Shown here piece by piece: positions 36,624 through 45,123 of a stretch of DNA of 64,000 nucleotides (positions within the stretch are counted from its first letter, which is position 1; each line of letters opens with the position of its first letter). Origin of the DNA: Lachnospiraceae bacterium (GTDB lineage: Bacteria > Bacillota > Clostridia > Lachnospirales > Lachnospiraceae). The stretch lies in contig JAQXTA010000041.1 in assembly GCA_029219245.1 (NCBI GenBank), positions 163,268-227,267 of the forward strand. The letters run 5' to 3'. Made by a program: the position numbers and the translations under genes. The notes below the pieces were generated by a model that worked only from the letters and a program-made list of their open reading frames with translations, was not told the origin of the DNA and made no database searches.

Positions 36624-38276
36624 TTATTTCTCTTTTCCCCATAATACTTTACCGCCATCAATAATGATGATAACAGCTAAGATTACGATAGGAACGATAA
36701 TAACGTTCTGTAATACATTCGTGAAGATTGCTGTTCCTTCTAATCCACCACCAAGCAATGCAACGAGGTTGTTCTTGAAGGAAAGAATCAGAGATACTAA
36801 AGTTGCACAGGACATAAATACAATCGGGATGTATAACATCTTGTTGTTTTTACCCTGTTTCTTCAAGTATGTACCGATAGCAAGGAATGCAGGTACTGCA
36901 ACTAACTGGTTACATGCACCAAACAAAGGCCATACCTTCTGGTAACCTGCAAGGCAGAGAATAAAGCCAAATACTGCAGTAATAACAGTTGCTACATACA
37001 TATTATCAAGTTTCAGTTTCTTACCAGCTTCTGTTCCTGCGAATAATTCCTGGAACATAAAACGTCCAAGTCTTGTAGCAGTATCCAGAGATGTTAAGCA
37101 GAAGCAGGAAACAGCTAATGCGATAATTGTATAAGTAGCGGATACAGCAGTTTCAGAAAATCCGATGGTAGCAAAGAAACCGGAAATTGCTGTAGCGAAT
37201 ACGGCTGTCGGAGATGTGTATCCAGCAGCAGCATACTGTCCGTCTGTTGTTAAAGTAGCAACAGCAATTAAGGAAATAACAGCAAGTACACACTCGATTA
37301 ACATGGAACCGTAACCTACTAATAAAGCATCTTTTTCATTATCCAACTGTTTGGATGTTGTACCGGAACCAATTAAGGAATGGAAACCAGAAATAGCACC
37401 ACATGCAATGGTAATAAACAATACAGGGAACAGATAGCTGTTACCTACTTTGAAACCAATGAATGCAGGAATTGCTACAGTCGGATGTGCTGCAAAAATA
37501 CCTACAACAGCTGCAATAATCATAAAGTAAAGTAAGAAAGAGCTCAAATAATCTCTAGGCTGTAATAAAATCCATACTGGTGTTACGGATGCAATCATAA
37601 TATAAATAAATACAAATGCAATCCAGAATGTTTTCGGTAATTCAATCGGGAATGCAAGACCGATTGCAACGCAAGCTGCAAGAAGCAGTACACCAACGAC
37701 AGATGCAATAACCATCGGAGCATTTTTTCTATAAACTGCAAAACCAAATCCGATAGCAAGTACGATGAATAACATAGATGCAGTTGCTACGGAGCCATTT
37801 GCTGCACTTCCTGTAAAGGAGTTTGCAACGATATCTGCAAATGCTGCAATTACAAGAAGTAATACGAGCCATGCAAATACGGTAAAGAGTACTCTACTCT
37901 TACGTCCGATGTTCTCTTCGATAACTTCACCGAGGGATTTACCCTGATGACGGATGGATACGAAAATGGAACCGAAATCCTGTACGGCACCGAAGAAGAT
38001 ACCACCGATAACGATCCATAAGAAACATGGAAGCCATCCGAAAAATGCTGCCTGAATAGGACCATTGATAGGACCTGCACCGGCAATTGATGAAAAGTGA
38101 TGTCCCATAAGAACCGGTGTCTTAGCAGGACAATAGTCAACACCATCTTCTAATTCGTGAGCTGGTGTTTTACGGTTGGGATCAAGACCCCAAGTCTTAG
38201 CTAAGTATCTGCCGTATGTAAGATAAGCTACAACGAAGATTACAATAGCAAGTAAGATTAATACTACTGAGTTCAC
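36624..38276 (-). CDS. cstA: Carbon starvation protein CstA-family transporter
   Basis: Polytopic membrane protein, 550 residues with roughly 14-16 helices. CstA hallmarks are AHELEDGVDYCPAKTPVLMGHHFSSIAGAGPI (about residues 39-70, with the HHFSSIAG motif), GAVQDFGSIF and SGTTSKQLDNEKDA. E. coli members (CstA, BtsT) take up peptides or pyruvate; the Firmicute form is shorter at the end. Starts with GTG behind AGGAGGG. The leader contains two inverted repeats. Expression is therefore likely controlled, though by what cannot be told. Confidence 0.9.
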   Translation of the reverse strand: MNSVVLILLAIVIFVVAYLTYGRYLAKTWGLDPNRKTPAHELEDGVDYCPAKTPVLMGHHFSSIAGAGPINGPIQAAFFGWLPCFLWIVIGGIFFGAVQDFGSIFVSIRHQGKSLGEVIEENIGRKSRVLFTVFAWLVLLLVIAAFADIVANSFTGSAANGSVATASMLFIVLAIGFGFAVYRKNAPMVIASVVGVLLLAACVAIGLAFPIELPKTFWIAFVFIYIMIASVTPVWILLQPRDYLSSFLLYFMIIAAVVGIFAAHPTVAIPAFIGFKVGNSYLFPVLFITIACGAISGFHSLIGSGTTSKQLDNEKDALLVGYGSMLIECVLAVISLIAVATLTTDGQYAAAGYTSPTAVFATAISGFFATIGFSETAVSATYTIIALAVSCFCLTSLDTATRLGRFMFQELFAGTEAGKKLKLDNMYVATVITAVFGFILCLAGYQKVWPLFGACNQLVAVPAFLAIGTYLKKQGKNNKMLYIPIVFMSCATLVSLILSFKNNLVALLGGGLEGTAIFTNVLQNVIIVPIVILAVIIIIDGGKVLWGKEK

Positions 38277-38302
38277 ACTAATTCCCTCCTAAATTTTTAA
38301 TA

Positions 38303-38354
38303 TTCTTTAGTGTAAAGAACCTTATATAAAATAGAGATTTCTCTATCATATAAG
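38303..38354 (-). promoter_or_regulatory. Two tandem inverted repeats in the cstA leader
   Basis: A perfect TTCTTTA-GTG-TAAAGAA (38303-38319) abuts a longer imperfect hairpin (38321-38354) made of CTTATAT/ATATAAG around ATAGAGA-TT-TCTCTAT. Both lie between the upstream gene's stop and the cstA ribosome site. They could be operators or a structured leader. Confidence 0.5.
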
Positions 38355-38359
38355 CATTT

Positions 38360-38962
38360 TTATTTGCTTTCGGACTGTTGCTTAACCTGTATATTCTGTT
38401 GTGCTGCAATCTGTTGAAAGCCGGGCTTCCCTTCTTTGACATCCTGAAAAACGCTTTTAAATGTCTTGGAAGATTTACGGGCAACAAAGTTGGTATAAAT
38501 TTTTTCGTCTTCCATGGTTGCACAAACGATATGTGCCTGCGAAAAGCCACGCATATTAAATTTATAACCTTTTTCAAATTTAAACTTTTTAATCCGTTTT
38601 TGAATATGTCTTGAAACAGCACTTTTTGCAATAATTGCAATGGTAAGATAGCTGTACATATGATTCTCGGCCGGAAATTCTTCTCCCTTTCGGACAAGGA
38701 TCGGTTCCATATAATCCTTCACAATATTATAAGCTTCCTGCAGTACTTCCTCTGTAATTTCATCCACTTCCATAAAAAGAATGTGTTCAAAGCTGTCGGA
38801 AGACCACATGTTTGCTTCCCTGACTAAAACATATTTCTCTACATGTGAAAAAAAGTATCCATACGCAGGATACTCTTTTCCTTGAATGACATATGGTTGA
38901 TAAATATCAAACGTACCTGAGTACTTCAGTAACAGTCTATCTAAATAATCAGCCGTCTTCAT
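38360..38962 (-). CDS. Conserved-looking protein of unknown function upstream of cstA
   Basis: A soluble protein of 200 residues that I do not recognise. It has aromatic-rich stretches (YPAYGYFFSHVEKY), an amphipathic middle and a basic helix (SRHIQKRIKKFKFEKGYKF) near 137-155, then a glutamine-rich end (QQIAAQQNIQVKQQ). No signal peptide or catalytic motif is visible. AAAGGGG precedes the ATG. It is 83 bases upstream of cstA on the same strand and may be transcribed with it. A competing frame (38278-38697) overlaps it and has no ribosome site. Confidence 0.65.
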   Translation of the reverse strand: MKTADYLDRLLLKYSGTFDIYQPYVIQGKEYPAYGYFFSHVEKYVLVREANMWSSDSFEHILFMEVDEITEEVLQEAYNIVKDYMEPILVRKGEEFPAENHMYSYLTIAIIAKSAVSRHIQKRIKKFKFEKGYKFNMRGFSQAHIVCATMEDEKIYTNFVARKSSKTFKSVFQDVKEGKPGFQQIAAQQNIQVKQQSESK

Positions 38963-39124
38963 GCAATACCCCTTTGTATTGTAATATCTATATAAATATG
39001 ATATCGAAATAACTTACAAAAAACGCTTATTAAAAATTTAGCACATTTAGTCAAAAAATACAACCTGTATTTCATGAAATTTTAAGATTTTCTTTCGTCT
39101 AAATTTATGATTCTTCTGGATATT

Positions 39125-40036
39125 TTATTCTAAAATGTTCAAAAGATGTACAAAATATTCCGGTAAAGGTGCAGACACCTCGAGATAATTGCCACCGGAA
39201 GGATGGATAAAACCGATAGTCATAGCATGCAGTGTCTGACCATTTAAATGAAATCCGTCTGCTTTTCCACCATAGATTTCATCTCCCAGAAGCGGATGAC
39301 CGATACTTGACATATGCACTCGTATCTGATGCGTACGTCCGGTTTCCAACTGACATTCAACATAAGTGTATTTTTTAAATGACTTCAATACTCGATAATG
39401 TGTAATGGCATCCTTGCCGTTTTGCTCACAGACTGCCATTTTTTTTCGGTCTTTTGTGTCCCTTCCAATGGGCGTATGTATGGTGCCCTCTTCTGCATCC
39501 AGTCTTCCCTGCACGATAGCACGATACTTTCTGGTAATAGAATGTTCCTTTAACTGCGCGGCAATTGCATTGTGTGCAAAATCATTTTTACAGATAACCA
39601 AAGAGCCTGTTGTATCTTTATCAATCCGATGAACAATTCCGGGACGCATGACACCGTTAATTCCTGACAGATGATCCTTGCAATGGAACATAACGGCGTT
39701 TACCAGAGTACCGCTGTAATGTCCGGGTGCCGGATGGACAACCATGCCTTTTGGTTTGTCTACAATCAGAATATCCTCATCTTCATATAGAATGGATAAA
39801 GGAATATCTTCTGCAACAATGGCTGGTTCTACCGCTTCCGGAATCTGGAACAATATTTCATCATCTACCTTCAGGCGATAGCTTGCTTTCTGGGGCTTAC
39901 CATTTACAAAAACCTTATTATCTTTTATCAGTTTCTGGATATATGAGCGGGATAAATTCTGGAAAGATGTGCTAATCCATTTATCAATCCGCTCATCTCC
40001 ATCTTCTATCCCAATCTGATAATTAAATTCTTCCAT
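39125..40036 (-). CDS. rluD: Large-subunit pseudouridine synthase RluD-like
   Basis: RluA-family enzyme of 303 residues. The N-terminal S4 domain (DERIDKWISTSFQNLSRSYIQ, residues 14-34) precedes the catalytic domain with GIVHRIDKDTTGSLVI, where Asp139 is the nucleophile. The C-terminal THQIRVHMSSIGHPLLGD is conserved. The S4-plus-RluA plan and position next to lspA, as in many Firmicutes, favour RluD (23S U1911/1915/1917). It is read after lspA on the same strand. Confidence 0.9.
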   Translation of the reverse strand: MEEFNYQIGIEDGDERIDKWISTSFQNLSRSYIQKLIKDNKVFVNGKPQKASYRLKVDDEILFQIPEAVEPAIVAEDIPLSILYEDEDILIVDKPKGMVVHPAPGHYSGTLVNAVMFHCKDHLSGINGVMRPGIVHRIDKDTTGSLVICKNDFAHNAIAAQLKEHSITRKYRAIVQGRLDAEEGTIHTPIGRDTKDRKKMAVCEQNGKDAITHYRVLKSFKKYTYVECQLETGRTHQIRVHMSSIGHPLLGDEIYGGKADGFHLNGQTLHAMTIGFIHPSGGNYLEVSAPLPEYFVHLLNILE

Positions 40037-40088
40037 ACGCGCTCCATGCCATATCTGTCCTGTATCCCTTATGGCTTATTGCAGTCTG

Positions 40089-40619
40089 CTATTTCAGTTC
40101 CCGGTATTTTTTCTGCTTAAAACTGATGAATTCCAAATCCTTTTCTTTGTAATAAAATAACAGTACTAAAATCAGAATTACCGTTGCAATGGATACATAA
40201 ATATCTGCCAAATTGAAAATCGGGAAATTAATCAATACAAAATAAATAAAGTCAACCACGTAATCCAGCCGGATGCGGTCGATCATATTACCAATAGCTC
40301 CCGCTGCAATCATGGTAAGCAGTATATGCATGATGTTATATTTTTTCCCATCCGGCGTTTTGTACAGAATATAGGCAATGACACCAAGAATAATCACTGC
40401 TACAAAAATAAAGAATATTTTCTGGTTCTGAAGCATGTCAAAAGCAGCACCTTTGTTTTCCAGATAATTCAACTCCAAAACACCGTTGATAATATTAAAT
40501 GCTGGCTGATCCTTTAAATGAATGACAGCCAGATACTTGGTGTACTGATCCAATAGAATCAAAAGAATCATTGCAGACAAATCCATTACTAAACATTTTC
40601 TTTTTTGTTTACTTATCAT
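40089..40619 (-). CDS. lspA: Lipoprotein signal peptidase LspA
   Basis: Aspartic membrane protease that cuts prolipoproteins ahead of the lipidated cysteine. The 176 residues hold four hydrophobic segments. The two catalytic Asp lie in GNMIDRIRLDYVVDF and FNLADIYVSIA. LNYLENKGAAFDML is the usual first-loop motif. It starts three bases after aroB's stop, so it depends on the upstream message; the ribosome site lies within the end of aroB. A probable client, the DacA-like lipoprotein, is encoded at 45124-46101. Confidence 0.93.
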   Translation of the reverse strand: MISKQKRKCLVMDLSAMILLILLDQYTKYLAVIHLKDQPAFNIINGVLELNYLENKGAAFDMLQNQKIFFIFVAVIILGVIAYILYKTPDGKKYNIMHILLTMIAAGAIGNMIDRIRLDYVVDFIYFVLINFPIFNLADIYVSIATVILILVLLFYYKEKDLEFISFKQKKYRELK

Positions 40620-40622
40620 AAC

Positions 40623-41732
40623 TTATGCTTTTTCATCCTCTTCACTGAAATTGATTTCATTTAGTGCATTTAAAATATCTTCGTCTGTAACCGTAGTATC
40701 AATGACAGCCTTGCCAACTTTTTTCAAAAGAATAAATTTAATCTGTCCGGAAGCCATTTTCTTGTCTGATTTGGTCAACTTCAGAATTTCTTCCGGATTG
40801 ATATGGTCTATGCTGATTGGCAGGTTAAACGGTACAAACATGTCCCTGATTTCATAATATTCTTCCATAGAAAGCCAGTTATGTTTCCAGGAAATAAAGG
40901 CAGCGGCCACCGCGCCAAGGGCAACACATTCACCATGCAAAAGTTCAAAATTCATAGATTTTTCAATCGCGTGTCCTATAGTATGTCCAAAATTAAGCAG
41001 TGCTCTGTCACCCTGTTCTTTCGGATCTTTTTCCACTACCAGTTTCTTAACCATGCAGCTTCTCATTACCATCTCTTCCAAAACAGCAAGATCTCTGTCA
41101 TGGATTTCATACATATTATCCAACAGCCATTCATAGAACAAAGTGTCTTTAATTAACCCATGCTTCATAACTTCTGCAAATCCGGAATAAAACTGTCTGT
41201 CATCCAGCGTTTTCAAAGTACCGATGTTCATATATACTAATTTTGGCATATAAAAGGCACCAACCATATTTTTATAGCCATCAAAATCAACACCGGTTTT
41301 GCCACCGATACTGCTGTCTGACTGGGCTAAAAGAGTCGTTGGAATCTGGACAAAATCCACCCCGCGCAGATAGGTTGCTGCCGCATAACCCGTAATATCA
41401 CCAACTACACCGCCACCAAGAGCTAAAAGCAGATCCTTCCGGTCATATTTTTCTTCGATTAAGGTTTTATAAATATCTTTAACCGTATCCAGAGTTTTAT
41501 TTGCCTCTCCGGCAGGGAAGCTGTGCAGAATCACCTTCTTACAGTTTCCTTCCAGAATATTTTTTACTTCTTCGCCATAAAGAGAAGCTGTATTGGAATC
41601 CGCAATAATTGCCACACGTCTTTCTTTTATATTTAAGTCCTGTAATTCTTCTAAAAGTCCGCTAAAGTCAGACGAAAATACAATATCATAGCAAGGCTTT
41701 TTTTCATAGTTAATTGTTAATCTGTTTGCCAT
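40623..41732 (-). CDS. aroB: 3-Dehydroquinate synthase AroB
   Basis: Second enzyme of the shikimate pathway, turning DAHP into 3-dehydroquinate with NAD and a metal. The 369 residues show GGGVVGDITGYAAATYLRG, PTTLLAQSDSSIGGKTGVD and the metal-binding NFGHTIGHAIE with later HGECVALG. The neighbours are lspA and rluD downstream and sepF upstream; no other shikimate gene is in the window, so this copy is out of pathway context. Confidence 0.95.
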   Translation of the reverse strand: MANRLTINYEKKPCYDIVFSSDFSGLLEELQDLNIKERRVAIIADSNTASLYGEEVKNILEGNCKKVILHSFPAGEANKTLDTVKDIYKTLIEEKYDRKDLLLALGGGVVGDITGYAAATYLRGVDFVQIPTTLLAQSDSSIGGKTGVDFDGYKNMVGAFYMPKLVYMNIGTLKTLDDRQFYSGFAEVMKHGLIKDTLFYEWLLDNMYEIHDRDLAVLEEMVMRSCMVKKLVVEKDPKEQGDRALLNFGHTIGHAIEKSMNFELLHGECVALGAVAAAFISWKHNWLSMEEYYEIRDMFVPFNLPISIDHINPEEILKLTKSDKKMASGQIKFILLKKVGKAVIDTTVTDEDILNALNEINFSEEDEKA

Positions 41733-41766
41733 AATCGTTCGTATATCCTTTCCGAATTTCTTGTTA

Positions 41767-41802
41767 CATAAAAAACTTCCTGACAGAACCTGACAGGAAG
41801 TT
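41767..41802 (-). terminator. Terminator after sepF
   Basis: AACTTCCTG (41774-41782) pairs with CAGGAAGTT (41794-41802). On the minus strand the right-hand arm continues into a run of T (plus A run 41769-41775). Confidence 0.82.
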
Positions 41803-41812
41803 TCTTCTACAA

Positions 41813-42313
41813 TTAAATTCCGTTATTGATTGGAACATCAAAAGAACCGGATAAAATTTCCTGAAAATCACCTGAAATATCAACACTCGCAGGAGTGATG
41901 ATAAATATGTAATGAGATATTTTCTGTAGATTACCGCTGATTGCAAAGCAGGAACCCGATGTAAAATCAATAATTCTCTGTGCAATATCTACATCCAATC
42001 CTTCCAGATTCAATACAACAGTCCGGTTTGCTAATAAGGTTTCCGTAATTTCCCGGGCATCTTCCACCGAAGTAGGTTTGATAACGCATACCTCCATACC
42101 GTTTCCCGGCATTTTTTTCATCTGGCGCATCGGTGTAACCTTTGGAATTACTTTTTTAACGGCTTTATCATCTTCTGCTGCTGTATCTTCTTTTGCAGGA
42201 AGAGATTTCTTCACAGGTTCCGGCTCATCATCATAGTAGTCATCATCATAGAAGTCATCATCTTCCTCGCCATTTAATTTCATCGCATTCAAAAACTTGT
42301 CCATAACACTCAT
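41813..42313 (-). CDS. sepF: Cell division protein SepF
   Basis: Membrane-associated protein that bundles FtsZ filaments. The 166 residues begin with an amphipathic helix (SVMDKFLNAMKL), then an acidic linker rich in Asp and Tyr (EEDDDFYDDDYYDDE). The SepF core follows: DAREITETLLANRTVVLNLE (about 88-107) and AQRIIDFTSGSCFAISG. It overlaps the yggS stop by four bases. In other Firmicutes sepF is followed by ylmG-ylmH-divIVA, but here a terminator ends the run. Confidence 0.92.
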   Translation of the reverse strand: MSVMDKFLNAMKLNGEEDDDFYDDDYYDDEPEPVKKSLPAKEDTAAEDDKAVKKVIPKVTPMRQMKKMPGNGMEVCVIKPTSVEDAREITETLLANRTVVLNLEGLDVDIAQRIIDFTSGSCFAISGNLQKISHYIFIITPASVDISGDFQEILSGSFDVPINNGI

Positions 42314-43023
42314 GATAGATCCTCCATCCTATCGACACTGTATTGTCTTTCACCAAAAATACCGGTGCCGACTCTGACATAAGTAGCTCCCTGTGTAACG
42401 GCAACCTCATAATCGCCTGTCATTCCCATAGAAAGCACTTCCATACAAACATTATCAATGTTTTTACGAATTATGTCAACATATATTTGATGTAATTTTT
42501 CAAAATATTGTCTGTTTTCCTCCGGATTTTCTACATATGGTGCGATTGTCATCAGCCCTTTTATCTGCAAATGAGGTAATTTGGAAATTTCTTCTACTAA
42601 AGAAATAGCATCTTTACAGGTTGTTCCAAACTTTGATTCTTCCTCTGCAACATTTACTTCTATCAAAATAGAAACAGTAACTCCTTTTTTTCCGGCTTCC
42701 TTACTGATTTCCTCTGCCAGACGAAGGGAATCTACGCTGTGAATTAAATATACTTTATCGACAATATATTTTACCTTATTACGCTGTAAATGGCCTATCA
42801 TATGCCAACGGATATCTTTGGGCATCTGCTCATATTTCTCCACAAGCTCCTGTACCTTATTTTCTCCAAAGTCCCGGCATCCGGCATCATAGGCTTCCAT
42901 TAACATGGAAACAGGTTTTGTCTTACTGACTGCAATTAAAGTCACTTCATCCCGGTTTCTGCCGCTTTTCGTACATGCCGCATCAATTCTTTTTTTTACA
43001 TACGCTATATTTTCTGCAATCAT
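42310..43023 (-). CDS. yggS: YggS/PROSC-family PLP-homeostasis protein
   Basis: Pyridoxal-phosphate-binding TIM-barrel protein that buffers PLP rather than catalysing a known reaction. The PLP Lys is in LIAVSKTKPVSM, followed by DFGENKVQEL, WHMIGHLQRNKV and SMGMTGDYEVAVTQGATYVRVG. I place the start at 43023 (MIAENIAYV, with AAGGAG upstream), giving 237 residues; a longer frame from 43056 lacks a ribosome site. It lies between the HlyD-like gene and sepF, a usual place in Gram-positive division clusters. Confidence 0.92.
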   Translation of the reverse strand: MIAENIAYVKKRIDAACTKSGRNRDEVTLIAVSKTKPVSMLMEAYDAGCRDFGENKVQELVEKYEQMPKDIRWHMIGHLQRNKVKYIVDKVYLIHSVDSLRLAEEISKEAGKKGVTVSILIEVNVAEEESKFGTTCKDAISLVEEISKLPHLQIKGLMTIAPYVENPEENRQYFEKLHQIYVDIIRKNIDNVCMEVLSMGMTGDYEVAVTQGATYVRVGTGIFGERQYSVDRMEDLS

Positions 43024-43094
43024 TGGGTGTACTGCTCCTTTTATCAATATTTTCATAGCATGGGGGAAACGGTTTGTTTTATATAAACCACACT

Positions 43095-44489
43095 TTATTC
43101 ATAAATAAACTCATTATCATTAACGGTAGAAGCATCTAATACAATATAATCATAAACATTGAGTCCATAGTTCGTATTGGATTTTACAATAGAATATTCA
43201 TCGTTCTGATATAAAATAATAATCTGTTTGAAATCGGCATATCCTTTGTTGATATTATATACTCCCTGTAAGGAACCAATCTTACTTACCGCATATTTTT
43301 CGGTTGAATCCGGTTTAATCAGATAACTGCCGCTCCGTAAGACAGTGTCATCCAGATAATATTCTGTATCCGTTTCTTCATAAATCGTAGTTTCTACAAA
43401 CTCTGTTGTTGTGTTCCCTTCATCATCATAGGTTTCCAAAAGAACTCCGGTATTACCGCTGTTGCCGCCTTTGGTAACATATTCTTTCGGAACAATAAAG
43501 AATTCTTTTTCCACAATAGAGGAATTTGGTATTTTTAATCCGGTTTCATTTTCCAGCATAAGCTCGATATCAATGAAACGCTCCGTACAAAATGTCACCA
43601 TGGAATTGGTAAAAGAGAGTGCAACAAAAGTATCACCCTCTTCATTGGTATAAGACTCTACTGCACCCCATGAAGTATATTGATTCTTCAAAAATTTAAC
43701 CTGTACATATTCTGCTTCTGCTAACTGCTCTGCCAGTTCCGCATCCACCTGTATAACAATAGACCAGTCTTCATCGGTTGATAATTTATAAATCGGATCA
43801 CCGGCTGCAACCAGTTCATTATTTACAAGATGATTTTTTTCATAATTTTTCTGATCAAAATATTCTGCAGTCATATCCTGCAGCGTTAGATTCTCATAAC
43901 CATCAATGGAATAAATGACAATACCGCTGTCCTGCGCATAAAAGTAATCAATCAGAGCTGTATTTGAAGCCTCATTCAAGGCATTAGCATTCTCCAGTAT
44001 ATTATAATTGGCAAGCTTTAAAACAGTACCCTGAATATTATATTTAAAATTGTAAATATCAGAAAAATTTGTTCTTCCAAAACCATTTGAAAAAGACTCA
44101 ATTTCTGTTTTCAGAGAATAAAGATCTTCTTTGGAAAGAGAATTTTCCCCGGTTTCACTTGTTTTAATATAATCAGACAGCTTACCTGTTTCATCAATTG
44201 TATAAATCAGATTACCAACAGCAGCACGTTCCCCTTCTCTTGCATAATAGTTTGCATATCCGGCACTGGTGGTTGTAACAATTTCTTCCTTTCTGATTGC
44301 AATACCTTTATAGATATTGTTGGAAGAAAGTGCTCCTTCCTTCACTTCATAGCCAATAACATGGTCTGCAGACAAATACATGATAACGCATACTATGACA
44401 TAAAGGAAAATAACAGCAAAAATTATCATCCCGATATTTATGTTGAGAGGACGTCTATATTTGGTTATTTTGTTCCCGTTTCCAGCCAA
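43095..44489 (-). CDS. HlyD-like membrane-fusion/adaptor protein of the sepF operon
   Basis: A 464-residue protein with one N-terminal membrane helix (IIFAVIFLYVIVCVIMYL, about 22-40) and a large outer part. GIAIRKEEIVTTTSAGYANYYAREGERAAVG resembles the half-lipoyl/barrel part of HlyD-type adaptors, and QDSGIVIYSIDGYENL resembles its second half. No ATPase or pump gene is next to it. Its place ahead of yggS and sepF suggests an envelope or division task rather than drug efflux. That is inference from context. Confidence 0.7.
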   Translation of the reverse strand: MAGNGNKITKYRRPLNINIGMIIFAVIFLYVIVCVIMYLSADHVIGYEVKEGALSSNNIYKGIAIRKEEIVTTTSAGYANYYAREGERAAVGNLIYTIDETGKLSDYIKTSETGENSLSKEDLYSLKTEIESFSNGFGRTNFSDIYNFKYNIQGTVLKLANYNILENANALNEASNTALIDYFYAQDSGIVIYSIDGYENLTLQDMTAEYFDQKNYEKNHLVNNELVAAGDPIYKLSTDEDWSIVIQVDAELAEQLAEAEYVQVKFLKNQYTSWGAVESYTNEEGDTFVALSFTNSMVTFCTERFIDIELMLENETGLKIPNSSIVEKEFFIVPKEYVTKGGNSGNTGVLLETYDDEGNTTTEFVETTIYEETDTEYYLDDTVLRSGSYLIKPDSTEKYAVSKIGSLQGVYNINKGYADFKQIIILYQNDEYSIVKSNTNYGLNVYDYIVLDASTVNDNEFIYE

Positions 44490-44526
44490 ATTACAATCTC
44501 CTTTTCGGCAGCATTCCAGATTACAT

Positions 44527-44558
44527 GATAAAAACCCCGGATATTCCGAGGTTTTTAT
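44527..44558 (-). terminator. Terminator after the P-loop protein gene
   Basis: A 13-bp stem (44528-44540 with 44546-44558) with loop ATATT. One position is G-U on the minus transcript but C-A on the plus, so it fits minus-strand use. A T run ends it. Confidence 0.85.
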
Positions 44559-44586
44559 GGAATTCTCATTTTTATAGAAGTCAGAT

Positions 44587-45006
44587 TTATAAAGCTATAA
44601 TTACTTTTGATTTTGCATCCTCAGGTAATTCCTGCTCATCTAAGGAGATACTTAATACAAAATCAACTTTAAATTTTGCACTTACAGCATCCAGCTTTTC
44701 AATCACGCTGCTGATATCCTTACCTTCCAGACATGCAATGTTTAAAAAACTGTCAAAATACATCTGCTGTAAATCGTGATCCTGAGAAATGATTCCACAA
44801 ATAAATCCAAGAAATTCATCACTGTTTGTAATCATATAATCCGAAACATTAATTAATCTGATTTTGTTATTCAGTTCAAACATATGCTTCGTACTTTTGT
44901 CTAAGTATACAACAGTTCCAGCAGCATCTTTTACTTCTGTATTTACTTTATCCAATAACTGTTTTGTCTTGCCTTTCCCTTTTTTGCCTACGATTAATTG
45001 AACCAT
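44587..45006 (-). CDS. Small P-loop NTPase-like protein, function unknown
   Basis: A 139-residue protein beginning MVQLIVGKKGKGKTKQLLD, with a Walker A-like loop GKKGKGKTK. There is an acidic strand (VVYLDKS) that might be a Walker B-like site, but no further NTPase motif is certain, and the protein is short for a complete ATPase. It sits alone between terminator-like hairpins with its own promoter. Similar proteins exist in clostridia under loose ATP-binding labels; I cannot name a role. AGGAGGG precedes the ATG. Confidence 0.7.
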   Translation of the reverse strand: MVQLIVGKKGKGKTKQLLDKVNTEVKDAAGTVVYLDKSTKHMFELNNKIRLINVSDYMITNSDEFLGFICGIISQDHDLQQMYFDSFLNIACLEGKDISSVIEKLDAVSAKFKVDFVLSISLDEQELPEDAKSKVIIAL

Positions 45007-45070
45007 ATGTAAACCCTCCTAAAGTAAAATAATTTATATATTTTATACAATACTTTTCTTACTATTAAAC

Positions 45071-45099
45071 ATTATAAGTGAAAATTCACAAAAATACAA
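45071..45099 (-). promoter_or_regulatory. Promoter of the P-loop gene with an inverted repeat in the spacer
   Basis: On the minus strand TTGTAT (plus 45094-45099) and TATAAT (plus 45071-45076) are 17 bases apart. A 12-base perfect inverted repeat GTGAA-AA-TTCAC occupies plus 45078-45089, inside the spacer, and could be an operator. Confidence 0.55.
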
Positions 45100-45123
45100 C
45101 TAAAAATATAGCGTGACAGACAC

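Noticed and set aside
38278..38697. A 139-codon minus-strand frame overlapping the 200-residue protein gene
   Set aside because: No ribosome site, unusual composition, and it overlaps a better gene that has a clear start.
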